Assembly (NCBI GenBank): GCA_034667405.1
Contig: JAXDJX010000012.1
Coordinates: 51,992 to 115,991, forward strand
Source: JANXVR01 sp034667405
Lineage (GTDB): Bacteria; Actinomycetota; UBA4738; HRBIN12
Length of the DNA stretch: 64,000 bases
Direction: 5' to 3'
This document shows positions 52,821 to 61,453 of the stretch, piece by piece. The position numbers and the translations under genes are program-made. Within the stretch, counting starts at the first letter, position 1. Each line of letters opens with the position of its first letter. The notes below the pieces were generated by a model. The model worked only from the letters and a program-made list of their open reading frames with translations. It made no database searches and was not told the DNA's origin.

Positions 52821-54748
52821 GACGAGTACGGGTTGATGAGGTCGGGATATCCCGTGAGCACACCGTCGGCGAACGTGGTCTCGCCGTAGGTGTTCAGGTC
52901 GCGCCCTTTCAACGAGGCGAGGAAGTCCGGTCCGAACACCGCCGAGAACTCTGGCTGGTTGAGCAGGTCGTATTCGATCGCACTGCCGGGGACGTAGGGA
53001 CCGATGTTCGCCCGGTAGGAGTAGTTCTGAAGGAACGCGGCGATGTCGTCGACGCTCGCCCCGGATTGCCAGAGCCGGCCACGGTGTAGGTAGATCTCGC
53101 TCGGTGCGACATATTCGACCACGGGGAGGAGCGACCCTCCGAATTCGCGATTGATGGCGTCGCTCAGCTGGATCGGGTCCAGGCGAACGCCATCGACCGA
53201 GTTGGGCAAGGGGCACTGCCCGTGATCGGCGGTGACGATCAACGCGTAGTCCTGCCCGTATGTCGCGTCGAGCTGCGCGATCAACCGCCCGAGCTGTGCG
53301 TCCACCTCCCGCAGCGCCAGCTCCTCCATGGGGGAGAGCATGTTGTAGATGTGACCCGTGTAGTCGGGCATCTTGTAGTTGATGTAAAGGAGACCCGTCT
53401 CGCCATGGGTTCCGGCAAGTGGTTCGTTGGCGATGGTGGCTTCGACCAGGTCGCCCATGTACCGGACGATGGGTGGACTGCAGCAGTCCGACGCCTTCTT
53501 CGCGGGGTCGTACTGGGAGTCATAGCCCGGCGGGTTGTACGCAGCCTGATGCGCGGCGAACGCGTCCAAGGAAGGCGCGCCGGCCGGCAGCCGGTAGGTG
53601 GCGGGGTTGTGCGGCTGCCATTGCTGGACCTTGCTCAACGTCATGTCCTCGTCCCAGAAGACGCCAACGGGCTTGTCGGCCGAACCCCGGTTCGGACGAC
53701 CGGCACCGAGCATCCCCATGTGCCACACCTGATAGCCGAGTTCTCCTACCCACGCCCGGTTGCCGGTTGCATCGCTCCAGAGGTCGGCGAGTGTCGGGAT
53801 GAGGATGTCGCTGGGATCGGCTTCCCCCGGTGTCCCGTAGGTCTTGCGGACCTTGCCCGTGGTGTCGCGGATGTTGTGCCCGGTGATGCCGTGCTCGGAC
53901 GGATAGGTCCCGGTCCCGATGGTGGCGTGCGCACACGCGGTGACGGCGGGGAACGACCCGTGGATGGCGTTCGTGTAATTGGTGGCACCGTCCATCAGCC
54001 GGCGGAGGTTCGGCGTGGCGTGGGGCCAGGTGTTCAGGACGTTCCATCCGCCGCCGTCGAAGACGAAGGTCACGATGATCTTCGGTGGACCGGCCGGCTT
54101 CTCGATGCCGGGGAGTGTGGCTCCTTCCCGGCCCAGGTCGAGGAACTGCTGGAAGCCCATCAACGTGGCCGTCGAGGGGGCGATGTCGGCGAGGGTCACT
54201 CGCTCGTCGCGGGTGCCCGGCGGAACTCGCCCAGGCGCGTGAACGACCAGCGGGATCGCCTCCAAGTACATCCACACGCTGGCGTGGGACGTAGCCGGGA
54301 AGAACGTCACCAGATCCCTGGATTCGTTCGGGTAATTGGCGCTGTTGAAGGGGGCGAGCACCAGCTGGAGTTCTCCGGAGCGTCCGTCCCGGTAGGTTCG
54401 GCGGATGATCTCGGTGTACTCCGCGCCGAGCGCCTGCGCCATCTGTTCTTGGATGGCCTGGGCGTCGGGTCTGGTGAGCTGCTTGATAGTCCTGCCTAAC
54501 ACGGGACCCCCCACGGCGACGGCCGTTCCCACGGCGGTGGTGGTCACCAGGAATCTGCGACGCGCAGGGTCGTGCCCGTCGGTGTCCTCGCGCGTCTTGG
54601 CTGCTGCGATCAGGACGGTTGCCCCCACGATGACGAGGCCAGCCACCAGTCCCAGGAGCGGCGCACCAAGGAGCCCGAGCACCAGACCCAGGATGCCACC
54701 CGACAGGGCGAACACGATAAGGACACGCGGATAGCGGTGGGAAGCCAT
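52817..54748 (-). CDS. Type I phosphodiesterase/nucleotide pyrophosphatase-like membrane protein
   Basis: 643-aa alkaline-phosphatase superfamily protein. Two membrane spans at the N-terminus (about 8-50), then an internal twin-arginine-like ARRRFLVTTTAVGTAVAVGG at about 62-81, and a large catalytic domain (about 220-640). VTFVFDGGGWNVLNTWPHATPN, IHGSFPAVTACAHATIGTGTYPSEHG (the Thr/Ser nucleophile region), TGLLYINYKMPDYTGHIYN and LIVTADHGQCPL supply the metal-binding Asp/His set. Probably hydrolyses a phosphodiester outside the cell, perhaps a lipid or nucleotide. The convergent stop overlaps the 166-aa gene; the GcvT-like gene is 30 nt upstream on the same strand. Confidence 0.82.
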   Translation of the reverse strand: MASHRYPRVLIVFALSGGILGLVLGLLGAPLLGLVAGLVIVGATVLIAAAKTREDTDGHDPARRRFLVTTTAVGTAVAVGGPVLGRTIKQLTRPDAQAIQEQMAQALGAEYTEIIRRTYRDGRSGELQLVLAPFNSANYPNESRDLVTFFPATSHASVWMYLEAIPLVVHAPGRVPPGTRDERVTLADIAPSTATLMGFQQFLDLGREGATLPGIEKPAGPPKIIVTFVFDGGGWNVLNTWPHATPNLRRLMDGATNYTNAIHGSFPAVTACAHATIGTGTYPSEHGITGHNIRDTTGKVRKTYGTPGEADPSDILIPTLADLWSDATGNRAWVGELGYQVWHMGMLGAGRPNRGSADKPVGVFWDEDMTLSKVQQWQPHNPATYRLPAGAPSLDAFAAHQAAYNPPGYDSQYDPAKKASDCCSPPIVRYMGDLVEATIANEPLAGTHGETGLLYINYKMPDYTGHIYNMLSPMEELALREVDAQLGRLIAQLDATYGQDYALIVTADHGQCPLPNSVDGVRLDPIQLSDAINREFGGSLLPVVEYVAPSEIYLHRGRLWQSGASVDDIAAFLQNYSYRANIGPYVPGSAIEYDLLNQPEFSAVFGPDFLASLKGRDLNTYGETTFADGVLTGYPDLINPYSS

Positions 54749-54778
54749 CGGTAACCGATTCTCCCAGAGCCGCTGCGG

Positions 54779-55972
54779 TTAGGTGCGCTTGCGCGGCAGG
54801 TCCAGGAACGGCATAGGGACCACGGTTGCCCCGACCTTCCCGCGCTCGCCCTCGACGGTCCACTCCACGCTGACGCGCGTGCCGAGCGGTTCGAGCGCGT
54901 TGTCCACCGACCCGAACCCGACCATCTTCTTGATGGTCGGCCCCCAGGTGTAGGACGTGCAACGTCCGACCTGCTTGTTCTCCTTGTAGACCGGGATCGC
55001 ATCGCGCGTGACCATGGGCGAGACGCCGGGAGCGAGCCCGTGCTTGGCGAACATCGCCTCGATCCCGCTCCAATCGATATCTAACCCGACCAGGCGGCGC
55101 GCGGGGCCACCGGCCTTCTGCTCCGCCATGAGTGCCCGCTTCCCCACGAAATCGCTCGCCTTGCCGAACTGCACGAGCTTGCCCAGACCGACCTCGAACG
55201 GCGAATAGTGCTGCTCGGGACTCACGGCGTGACGAGCGGAGTTGTATTCGGCCTCGATGAGGATGAGCCCGGCCTCGACGCGCGCGACATCCATCGCCCG
55301 GATCCCGACTGGGTAGATGCCGTAATCGCGACCGACCTCGAAGAGCCGGTCCCACACCGCGAGCGCACCATCGACGGGCATCCACAGCTCGTATCCGCGG
55401 TCTCCGGTGTAGCCGGTGCGAGTGACATCCACATCGGCACCGGCGATCTGGGTCATCTTCCGGCCGAAGTACTTCACGTCCTTCCAATCCTGGCCGGTGG
55501 CGGCTTCGAGCACGTCGCGGGACAGTGGGCCTTGCAGCGCCAGGGCCGCGGTACGGTCCGAGATGTCTTCCACCTCGACGTCCAGGTTGGTGGCGTTCTG
55601 GAGGAACCAGCGGTAGCAGGGGTCGGCGGCGGTGATCCGATAGGCGTTCTGGCCGATCCGCGTGACGGTGCCGTCGTCGACCAGCTTGCCGGACTCGTCG
55701 CACCACGGCGTGTAGACAACGCGGTCGGGCTGAAGCGCGGAGATGTCTCGCGTCATCACACGGTCCAAGAGCGTCATCGCGTCCTTGCCGCTCACGACGT
55801 ACTTGTAGAGGGGGCTCGCGTCGATGACGGCGGCGGCCTCGCGGATCGCGTTGTACTCGATGTCGTGGAAGTCGGCGTAGACGGCGGCGGAGAAGTACCC
55901 GGCCCATTCGCCCCAGGAGAGCTTCTTGTTCAACTCCTGCTGGCGAGGGAAGAACACGGTGCCGACGCTCAC
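54779..55972 (-). CDS. GcvT-like aminomethyltransferase family protein
   Basis: 397-aa folate-dependent aminomethyl/methyl-transferase family protein. N-terminal fold DASPLYKYVVSGKDAMTLLDRVMTRDISAL, then SGKLVDDGTVTRI with the DD pair including the catalytic Asp of T-protein, RTGYTGDRGYELWMP and AGLILIEAEYNSARHAVSPEQ. No other glycine-cleavage genes (gcvH, gcvP) are near, so glycine cleavage is less likely than demethylation of a substrate with transfer to tetrahydrofolate, as in DmdA, dimethylglycine or sarcosine systems. GTG 55972 is chosen because GAAGGAGG lies 8 nt before it. Confidence 0.8.
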   Translation of the reverse strand: MSVGTVFFPRQQELNKKLSWGEWAGYFSAAVYADFHDIEYNAIREAAAVIDASPLYKYVVSGKDAMTLLDRVMTRDISALQPDRVVYTPWCDESGKLVDDGTVTRIGQNAYRITAADPCYRWFLQNATNLDVEVEDISDRTAALALQGPLSRDVLEAATGQDWKDVKYFGRKMTQIAGADVDVTRTGYTGDRGYELWMPVDGALAVWDRLFEVGRDYGIYPVGIRAMDVARVEAGLILIEAEYNSARHAVSPEQHYSPFEVGLGKLVQFGKASDFVGKRALMAEQKAGGPARRLVGLDIDWSGIEAMFAKHGLAPGVSPMVTRDAIPVYKENKQVGRCTSYTWGPTIKKMVGFGSVDNALEPLGTRVSVEWTVEGERGKVGATVVPMPFLDLPRKRT

Positions 55973-56030
55973 GGTGGGTCCTCCTTCGAGGGCGGGATCG
56001 CGACCAGCCTCGAGGCTGCTCTGAGGCAGT

Positions 56031-56036
56031 AGCGTA
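56031..56036 (-). promoter_or_regulatory. Possible -10 box (TACGCT) of the GcvT-like gene
   Basis: Minus strand TACGCT, about 58 nt before the GTG at 55972; identical to the fbiA -10. Confidence 0.35.
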
Positions 56037-56067
56037 GACGAGCGAGGAGGTCCGCCACCCGTGCCGT

Positions 56068-56082
56068 TTGACTTGAGGTCAA
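56068..56082. promoter_or_regulatory. TTGAC-N5-GTCAA dyad between divergent genes
   Basis: Perfect 15-bp dyad, TTGACTTGAGGTCAA, in the 227-bp gap between the GcvT-like gene (minus) and the first FAD oxidoreductase (plus). It is a good candidate operator for joint control. Its arms are those of the whiB-upstream dyads in the opposite order. Confidence 0.5.
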
Positions 56083-56113
56083 TGCGTCGCTGGCCGCGGT
56101 CCATCCCCCTCGC

Positions 56114-56119
56114 TAGCAT
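56114..56119 (+). promoter_or_regulatory. Possible -10 box (TAGCAT) of the FAD oxidoreductase pair
   Basis: TAGCAT; the leader to ATG 56200 would be about 74 nt and contain a perfect 6-bp hairpin (56157-56162 with 56166-56171). Confidence 0.35.
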
Positions 56120-56199
56120 GAGCGACCGGCGCCCAGGGCGCGTCCACCCGCGGGTCGACCGACCTTCGGTCACCTCACCCGTCCGACGAAGGAGTCTCG

Positions 56200-57801
56200 A
56201 TGGCCAAGCGGTACGACGTGATCGTGATCGGTGGCGGTCACAACGGGCTCACCACCGCGGCCTATCTCGCGAAAGCGGGCAAGTCGGTCGTGGTGCTGGA
56301 GAAGAACGCCATCCTTGGCGGCGCCGCCGTGACGATCGAGCACTACCCGGGCTTCCGGTTCAGTGCGATGTCTTACGTGGTTTCGCTCCTTCGTCCCGAG
56401 ATCATCCGCGAACTCGAACTCCCGAAGCACGGCTTGGAGATCCTGCCGCTGGACGGCACGATCACCCCGCTCGAAGACGACTACCTCTGGCGCGTCAACG
56501 ACCACGGCAAGACCGTGCGCGAACTCCGCCGGTGGTCCAAGAACGACGCCGAGGCGTACGAGGAGTACGGCCAGCTCATGGCAGAGATGGCCAGGTTCAT
56601 CAAGCCGATCCTGTCGATCGTGCCGCCGGACCCGGGCAAGGTGAGCCCCATGGAGTGGCTCCCGCTCACCGGCCTCGCCAAAGACTTCAAAGATCTACCG
56701 AGGAAGCTGCAGACCACCTTCATCCAGCTGATGACGATGAGCGCGGCGGACTTCCTGGACCAATGGTTCGAGACGGAGCCGCTGAAGGCCACGATGAGTG
56801 CGTCGGGGATCATCGGCACGTTCCAAGGCCCGCGCTCCCCGGGGACGGCCTACGTGCTGCTCCACCACTACATGGGTGAGATCGACGGCGCGTTCCGCGC
56901 GTGGGGCATCCCGAAAGGGGGGACCGGCGGCATCAGCTACTCCATCGCCAACGCAGCGCTCTCCCTCGGAGCCGAGATCCGTACCGAGGTGCCCGTCGAC
57001 CACGTCAAAGTGACGAACGGCCGTGCCACCGGCGTGGTGCTCACCTCGGGCGAAGAGATCGAAGCAGGCACGGTGATGAGCTCTCTGGACTCGCGACAGA
57101 CGTTCATCCGGCTGTTGGAGGACGGGGTCTTGGATCCGGGTTTCAAGGAGGAAGTCATGCGGTACAAGTACCGCGGTTCCTCCGGCAAGGTGAACCTGGC
57201 GCTCGACGGGCTTCCTGAGCTCGCGTGCAAACCGGGTGTCGGCGAATGGCTCCGCGGCGCCATCAGCTTCAGTCCGTCGATGGACTACATGGAGCGCGCC
57301 TACGACGACGCGAAATACGGCAACTTCTCCAAGCGCCCCTACATCGACTGCATCATGCCCACCCTCGTCGACCCGACGATGGCGCCTCCCGGCAAGCACA
57401 TCATGAGCTGCTTCGTGCAGTACGCGCCGTATCACCTCGCCGACGGCCAGGAGTGGACCAACGAGATGCGTGATGCATTTGGGGAGACCGTCATCGACAC
57501 GTTGTCCGAGCGCTTCCCGGATCTTCGGAGCAAGATCCTGCACAAGTTCGTCCTGAGCCCCAAGGACATCGAAGACATGACCGGCCTCACCGAGGGCAAC
57601 ATCTTCCAAGGCGAACTGAGCCTCGAGCAGCTCTTCTTCAACCGGCCGGTTCCCGGGTGGGCCCGTTACCGGACCCCGGTGAAGGACCTGTGGATGTGCG
57701 GATCTGCGACGCACCCCGGCGGCGGCATCATGGGCGCGCCCGGGCGGATCGCCGCGCTCGAATACCTCAAAGAGAAGAAGCGCGGACGGAGGGCCGCCTG
57801 A
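56200..57801 (+). CDS. FAD-dependent oxidoreductase, phytoene-desaturase-like (PYROXD2 type)
   Basis: 533-aa flavoprotein. Dinucleotide loop VIVIGGGHNGLTTAAYLAKAG at the N-terminus and EKNAILGGAAV; C-terminal FAD motif MCGSATHPGGGIMGAPGRIA. The middle (NTGYLSP-type region lacking) shows no carotenoid-cluster company, so a role in carotenoid synthesis is unlikely; PYROXD2-type proteins are distinct. It could oxidise an amine or similar donor. AAGGAG ribosome site before ATG 56200. Its stop overlaps the start of a paralogue, so both are made together. Confidence 0.85.
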   Translation: MAKRYDVIVIGGGHNGLTTAAYLAKAGKSVVVLEKNAILGGAAVTIEHYPGFRFSAMSYVVSLLRPEIIRELELPKHGLEILPLDGTITPLEDDYLWRVNDHGKTVRELRRWSKNDAEAYEEYGQLMAEMARFIKPILSIVPPDPGKVSPMEWLPLTGLAKDFKDLPRKLQTTFIQLMTMSAADFLDQWFETEPLKATMSASGIIGTFQGPRSPGTAYVLLHHYMGEIDGAFRAWGIPKGGTGGISYSIANAALSLGAEIRTEVPVDHVKVTNGRATGVVLTSGEEIEAGTVMSSLDSRQTFIRLLEDGVLDPGFKEEVMRYKYRGSSGKVNLALDGLPELACKPGVGEWLRGAISFSPSMDYMERAYDDAKYGNFSKRPYIDCIMPTLVDPTMAPPGKHIMSCFVQYAPYHLADGQEWTNEMRDAFGETVIDTLSERFPDLRSKILHKFVLSPKDIEDMTGLTEGNIFQGELSLEQLFFNRPVPGWARYRTPVKDLWMCGSATHPGGGIMGAPGRIAALEYLKEKKRGRRAA

Positions 57802-59375
57802 TGGGGAAGAAGATCGTCGTCATCGGGGGCGGTCACAACGGCCTTGTCACCGCCGCATATCTCGGCAAGGCAGGGCACAAGGTGACGGTGCTGGAGCGTG
57901 CGGACCAGGTGGGCGGTATCCTGCGCAACTCCGAGATCGCGCCTGGGTTCACCGCGCCCGGCATCATCCACACGGTCGGTCGTCTGCGCGCGTCCGTGGT
58001 CAAGGACCTGAAGCTCGCCGCCCACGGGCTGGAACTCATCACGCCGGACGTTCGGATGTTCGCCCCGCAGCCCGACGGTTCGAGCGTCACGTTCTGGCGA
58101 GATGTCGGCCGCACCGCGAACGAGCTCAAACCCATCAGCGAGGCGGACGCGACGATCTACCCGGACTTCGATAAGAAGGTTCGAGCCATCGCGAGCTTCC
58201 TGGCGGCCATCTATGCGGTGACGCCACCTAACATCGACGCGCCATCCATCGGCGATGCCATCGCCGGTCTCCGGCTCGGCAAGAACTTCAAGGATCTCGG
58301 TGCTCGCACTGGACGCGAGACCATCCGCGCCCTCCCGATGGCCGTTGCCGACACCGTGCAAGAGGTGTTCGCTTCCGAGGCTGTTCGCGGACCACTCGCT
58401 ACCCGCGGTGTTCGCTACACGTCAACGGGACCGTGGGCGGCCGGTACCGCAGCGGTGTTCTTCGGCGATTCGGCCGGCAACGACGGAGGGGCGGCCGGTA
58501 CCGCCGTCTTCGCCCGGGGTGGGACCGGGGCGTTGGCCTCGGCGCTCAAAGGCGCGGTCGACGCGTTCGGCGGGAGCATCCGCACCGGGGCCGAGGTCGT
58601 TGAGATCCGGGTGCAGGGCGGCCGTGCCTTCGGCGTGACGTTGGCTGGAGGTGAGCACATCAACGCGGACCTGGTCGTCAGCGGGATGGACCCCAAGCGG
58701 ACCCTGAACCTGTGCGATCCCGTGGAGCTGGGTCCGGCGATGGTCTGGCGGGCCAACAACATCCGCACACCCGGGGCGACCGCGAGGGTCAACCTGGCGC
58801 TCGGCGGACTTCCCGCCTTCACGGGTGTCCAGGGAACCGAGCGCCTCCAGGGTCGGATCGTGATCGGCAACTCGATCGACCACGTCGAGAAGGCGAAGGA
58901 TGCGTTCAAGTACGGGCACGTCGCAGAGGAGCCGTGGCTCGAGGCGACGATCCCGACCCTCCTCGACCCGGGCCTCGCCCCCGAGGGCAAGCACGTCATG
59001 AGCGTTGTCTTCGAGGCGGCTCCTCGCCGTCTTCGCGACGCCGACTGGTCGGCCGAACGTGACCGCGTGGGAGAGATCGCCGTGAAGGTGCTGGAGCGCT
59101 ACGCCCCCGGGATCGGTGGCTTGGTGGAAGCCGTTCAGGTCATCTCTCCCGAGGACCTTGAGAACGATTACGGCCTCTCCGGAGGTCACGTCGAGCATGC
59201 CGAGCCGGGCCTCGACCAATTCTTCCTGTGGCGGCCGCTGAACGGTGAGGCACGCTACAAGCTGGTCTTCGACCGGCTGTACCTGTGCGGATCGGGCGCG
59301 CATCCCGGCGGCGGCATCACCGGTGCCCCCGGCGCGAATGCGGCCAGGCAGATCCTCAAAGACCTGAAGAACTGA
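57801..59375 (+). CDS. FAD-dependent oxidoreductase, second paralogue of the pair
   Basis: 524 aa, same family and layout as the preceding gene: VVIGGGHNGLVTAAYLGKAG, LERADQVGGIL, and C-terminal LCGSGAHPGGGITGAPGANA. The two share domain ends but differ in the central substrate-binding part, so they are old duplicates, not a recent copy. TGATG overlap with the first. The pair may form a heteromer or act in sequence. Together with the divergent GcvT-like gene it suggests oxidative demethylation (inference). The start at ATG 57801 is where the nucleotide-binding strand begins. Confidence 0.85.
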   Translation: MGKKIVVIGGGHNGLVTAAYLGKAGHKVTVLERADQVGGILRNSEIAPGFTAPGIIHTVGRLRASVVKDLKLAAHGLELITPDVRMFAPQPDGSSVTFWRDVGRTANELKPISEADATIYPDFDKKVRAIASFLAAIYAVTPPNIDAPSIGDAIAGLRLGKNFKDLGARTGRETIRALPMAVADTVQEVFASEAVRGPLATRGVRYTSTGPWAAGTAAVFFGDSAGNDGGAAGTAVFARGGTGALASALKGAVDAFGGSIRTGAEVVEIRVQGGRAFGVTLAGGEHINADLVVSGMDPKRTLNLCDPVELGPAMVWRANNIRTPGATARVNLALGGLPAFTGVQGTERLQGRIVIGNSIDHVEKAKDAFKYGHVAEEPWLEATIPTLLDPGLAPEGKHVMSVVFEAAPRRLRDADWSAERDRVGEIAVKVLERYAPGIGGLVEAVQVISPEDLENDYGLSGGHVEHAEPGLDQFFLWRPLNGEARYKLVFDRLYLCGSGAHPGGGITGAPGANAARQILKDLKN

Positions 59376-59378
59376 CCG

Positions 59379-60365
59379 TCACCCGCACGGCCCGACCGTC
59401 GCTGTGATCCCCTCGTGATCCGAGCCGGGGATGACGAACCGGGACGGATCGTTCGCGCACCACGTTTGGCTGACGAACAGGTGATCGATGCGGAGCGATG
59501 CGTACTTCCAGATGCCCTGGACGTAGGTGTCGCCGGCCCACGCACCCGCTCGCATCGCGTCGCGGAAGTCCGACGAGAGGATCCGGTACCCGTGGGTTCT
59601 GTCGGAGAGGTTCAGGTCGCCTGCGATGACCACCGGGCCGGCGGCGCCTTGGCGTTCGAGTGCGGTCTGATCCAACCGCTCTACGAACTTCTGTTGGAAT
59701 ACGAAGGACGACTCCTGGATGGGGTTGATCGCGTGGACGGCGAAGAGTGTGAAGGCCGGAACGCCGGGCGGACGAACCGAAACCATGAACACCCGCGTCG
59801 ACGAAAGCCGCGACGGGACCGGCAGTGGTTGGATCGGGAACTGGGACCTCACCATGATGCCGCTGCCCTCCGCTTCGTAAGGGTGCCCTTTACCGACCGC
59901 GTCCTTCAAGAGCTGCGGGAACCCGGCGGGCGTCTCTACCGCGACCAAGATGTCGGCGTTCGTCGCCACCAGGGCCTCGGCCGCCATGCGTGGAGTGTGG
60001 GTCGCGTCGTAGATGTTCGCCGACGCGATGGTGAGGGGCGTTGCGATACTTCCTGCCTGTTGTGGAGAGAGCGGCGTGATCACCGTGACGGCCGTCATCG
60101 CCAAGAGCGAAAGGGCGGCGAACACGGGGACGAGGCGTCTGGCGATCGCCGCTCCCAGGAGGAGGGCCACCCCGCCGGCTCCTCCCACGGCCGGCATCGC
60201 GACGCTCGCCGCGTTGAGCGGTGCCCATGCGTCCCGAACCAGGAACCAGGACCAGGGCAACAGGACCAGGAGGACGCCGATCAGCAGGCGCCTATCACGC
60301 CGATACCGGCCGGACCATCGGCGCGAGTCGGGAGCCGGCGCGCCGGCGGCGGGGGAGGAGGCCAT
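59379..60365 (-). CDS. Membrane endonuclease/exonuclease/phosphatase (EEP) family protein
   Basis: 328 aa: three membrane spans at about 27-100, then an EEP catalytic domain outside the membrane. Motifs: ASANIYDATHTP, NADILVAVETPAGF (metal Glu), VVIAGDLNLSDRTHG (Asp/Asn), RIDHLFVSQTW and PGSDHEGITATV (catalytic His; SDHxP reads SDHEG here). These fit phosphodiesterases of the same type as YafD-like and sphingomyelinase-like proteins; the substrate is unknown. It is convergent with the FAD pair (3-nt gap) and divergent from the agmatinase-like gene. Confidence 0.8.
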   Translation of the reverse strand: MASSPAAGAPAPDSRRWSGRYRRDRRLLIGVLLVLLPWSWFLVRDAWAPLNAASVAMPAVGGAGGVALLLGAAIARRLVPVFAALSLLAMTAVTVITPLSPQQAGSIATPLTIASANIYDATHTPRMAAEALVATNADILVAVETPAGFPQLLKDAVGKGHPYEAEGSGIMVRSQFPIQPLPVPSRLSSTRVFMVSVRPPGVPAFTLFAVHAINPIQESSFVFQQKFVERLDQTALERQGAAGPVVIAGDLNLSDRTHGYRILSSDFRDAMRAGAWAGDTYVQGIWKYASLRIDHLFVSQTWCANDPSRFVIPGSDHEGITATVGPCG

Positions 60366-60373
60366 GGTGCGAG

Positions 60374-60379
60374 AGCCTA
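60374..60379 (-). promoter_or_regulatory. Leaderless-type -10 box (TAGGCT) of the EEP gene
   Basis: Minus strand GGG-TAGGCT, 8 nt before the ATG at 60365; no ribosome site. Confidence 0.5.
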
Positions 60380-60418
60380 CCCGGCACGTCTCCGCTTCCG
60401 TATGCGATGCTTCTCGAC

Positions 60419-61453
60419 ATGACAGGATCACCAGACTTCCGTATCGAGAACTCCGAACTCCGCAGTGAGGACGAGTTCACCGAATTCACGACGACCGATC
60501 TGCCGTACTACTCCGACTGGCACGGGTCGTTCGAGAAGCTTCCTTGGGCGACGGACGCCGAGAGCCTGGCGGCAGCTGCTCCCGACGTCGCGATCGTCGG
60601 AGCGCCGCTTGACGACGCCGTCTCCTCCCGCCCCGGCGCACGGTTCGGGCCGCGGGCCATCCGGAGGGCCCCGACGGCTTGGAGCTCGGATTACGCCTGG
60701 TCGATCCAGTTGGAGACCGAGCCCTACGCCAACCTGAAGGTGGTCGACGCGGGCGACGCGCCGATCGTCCCCGCGCGCCTGGATCGTGGGCTCCGCGTGA
60801 CGCACGAGAAGGTCTTCCAGGTTGCGAGCAGCGGTGCCATCCCGATCGTCCTGGGAGGTGATCACTCCATCACCTATCCGAGCGCGGCCGCGGTGAGCCG
60901 ATATCGCTTTCCGAGGAAGGTCGGCATCGTTCATTTCGACGCGCACGCCGACACCGCGCCGGATCAGTGGGGTTCCCTGGTCGGACACGGCACGCCGATG
61001 CGCCGTCTCATCGACGAGGGCTGGATCGACGGACCGAACTTCGTCCAGGTTGGCCTTCGGGGCTATTGGCCGGAGAAGGAGACCTTCGACTGGATGAACG
61101 AACAGGGGCTGCGATGGCATCCGATGGTCGAGATGGAGGACCGAGGATCCGAGGCCGTGATCGCGGACGCCATCGCCGAGGCGCTGGACGGCCCCGACTG
61201 CATCTACCTCTCGGTGGACATCGACGTCGTCGATCCCGGGATGGCGCCGGGAACGGGCACGCCCGAGGCCGGTGGGATGCTCAGTCGGGAATTGCTCCGC
61301 GCGGTTCGTCAGATCGTGGGTTCGGTGGAGTTGGTGGGGATGGACGTGGTGGAGGTGAGCCCGCCCTACGACCAGTCTGAACTGACCGCGATCCTCGCGC
61401 ACCGGGTGGTCATGGAGGCGATCAGTGCACTCGCGAAGAAGAAGAACGGCTGA
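60419..61453 (+). CDS. speB: Agmatinase/ureohydrolase family protein
   Basis: 344-aa ureohydrolase, Mn-dependent, releasing urea from agmatine or another guanidino compound. GGDHSITYP, HFDAHADTAPDQWGSLVGHG and SVDIDVVDPGMAPGTGTPEAGG give the full set of metal-binding Asp/His residues. A long N-terminal extension precedes the fold (about 1-65). ATG 60419 is used; ATG 60407 is an alternative. Other actinobacterial proteins of this type act on guanidinobutyrate or guanidinopropionate, so agmatine is not certain. The methyltransferase starts inside its stop (TGATG). Confidence 0.87.
   Translation: MTGSPDFRIENSELRSEDEFTEFTTTDLPYYSDWHGSFEKLPWATDAESLAAAAPDVAIVGAPLDDAVSSRPGARFGPRAIRRAPTAWSSDYAWSIQLETEPYANLKVVDAGDAPIVPARLDRGLRVTHEKVFQVASSGAIPIVLGGDHSITYPSAAAVSRYRFPRKVGIVHFDAHADTAPDQWGSLVGHGTPMRRLIDEGWIDGPNFVQVGLRGYWPEKETFDWMNEQGLRWHPMVEMEDRGSEAVIADAIAEALDGPDCIYLSVDIDVVDPGMAPGTGTPEAGGMLSRELLRAVRQIVGSVELVGMDVVEVSPPYDQSELTAILAHRVVMEAISALAKKKNG

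Noticed and set aside
53520..55907. Long minus-strand frame overlapping the phosphodiesterase and GcvT-like genes in another frame
   Set aside because: Arg-rich shadow translation; the two real genes occupy the strand with clear motifs and ribosome sites.
55973..56199. Glycine riboswitch before the GcvT-like gene
   Set aside because: No tandem aptamer pattern seen, and no gcvH/gcvP genes are near.
56200..59375. Carotenoid biosynthesis by two phytoene desaturases
   Set aside because: No crtB, crtE or other carotenoid genes nearby, and sequence ends fit the PYROXD2-like branch.
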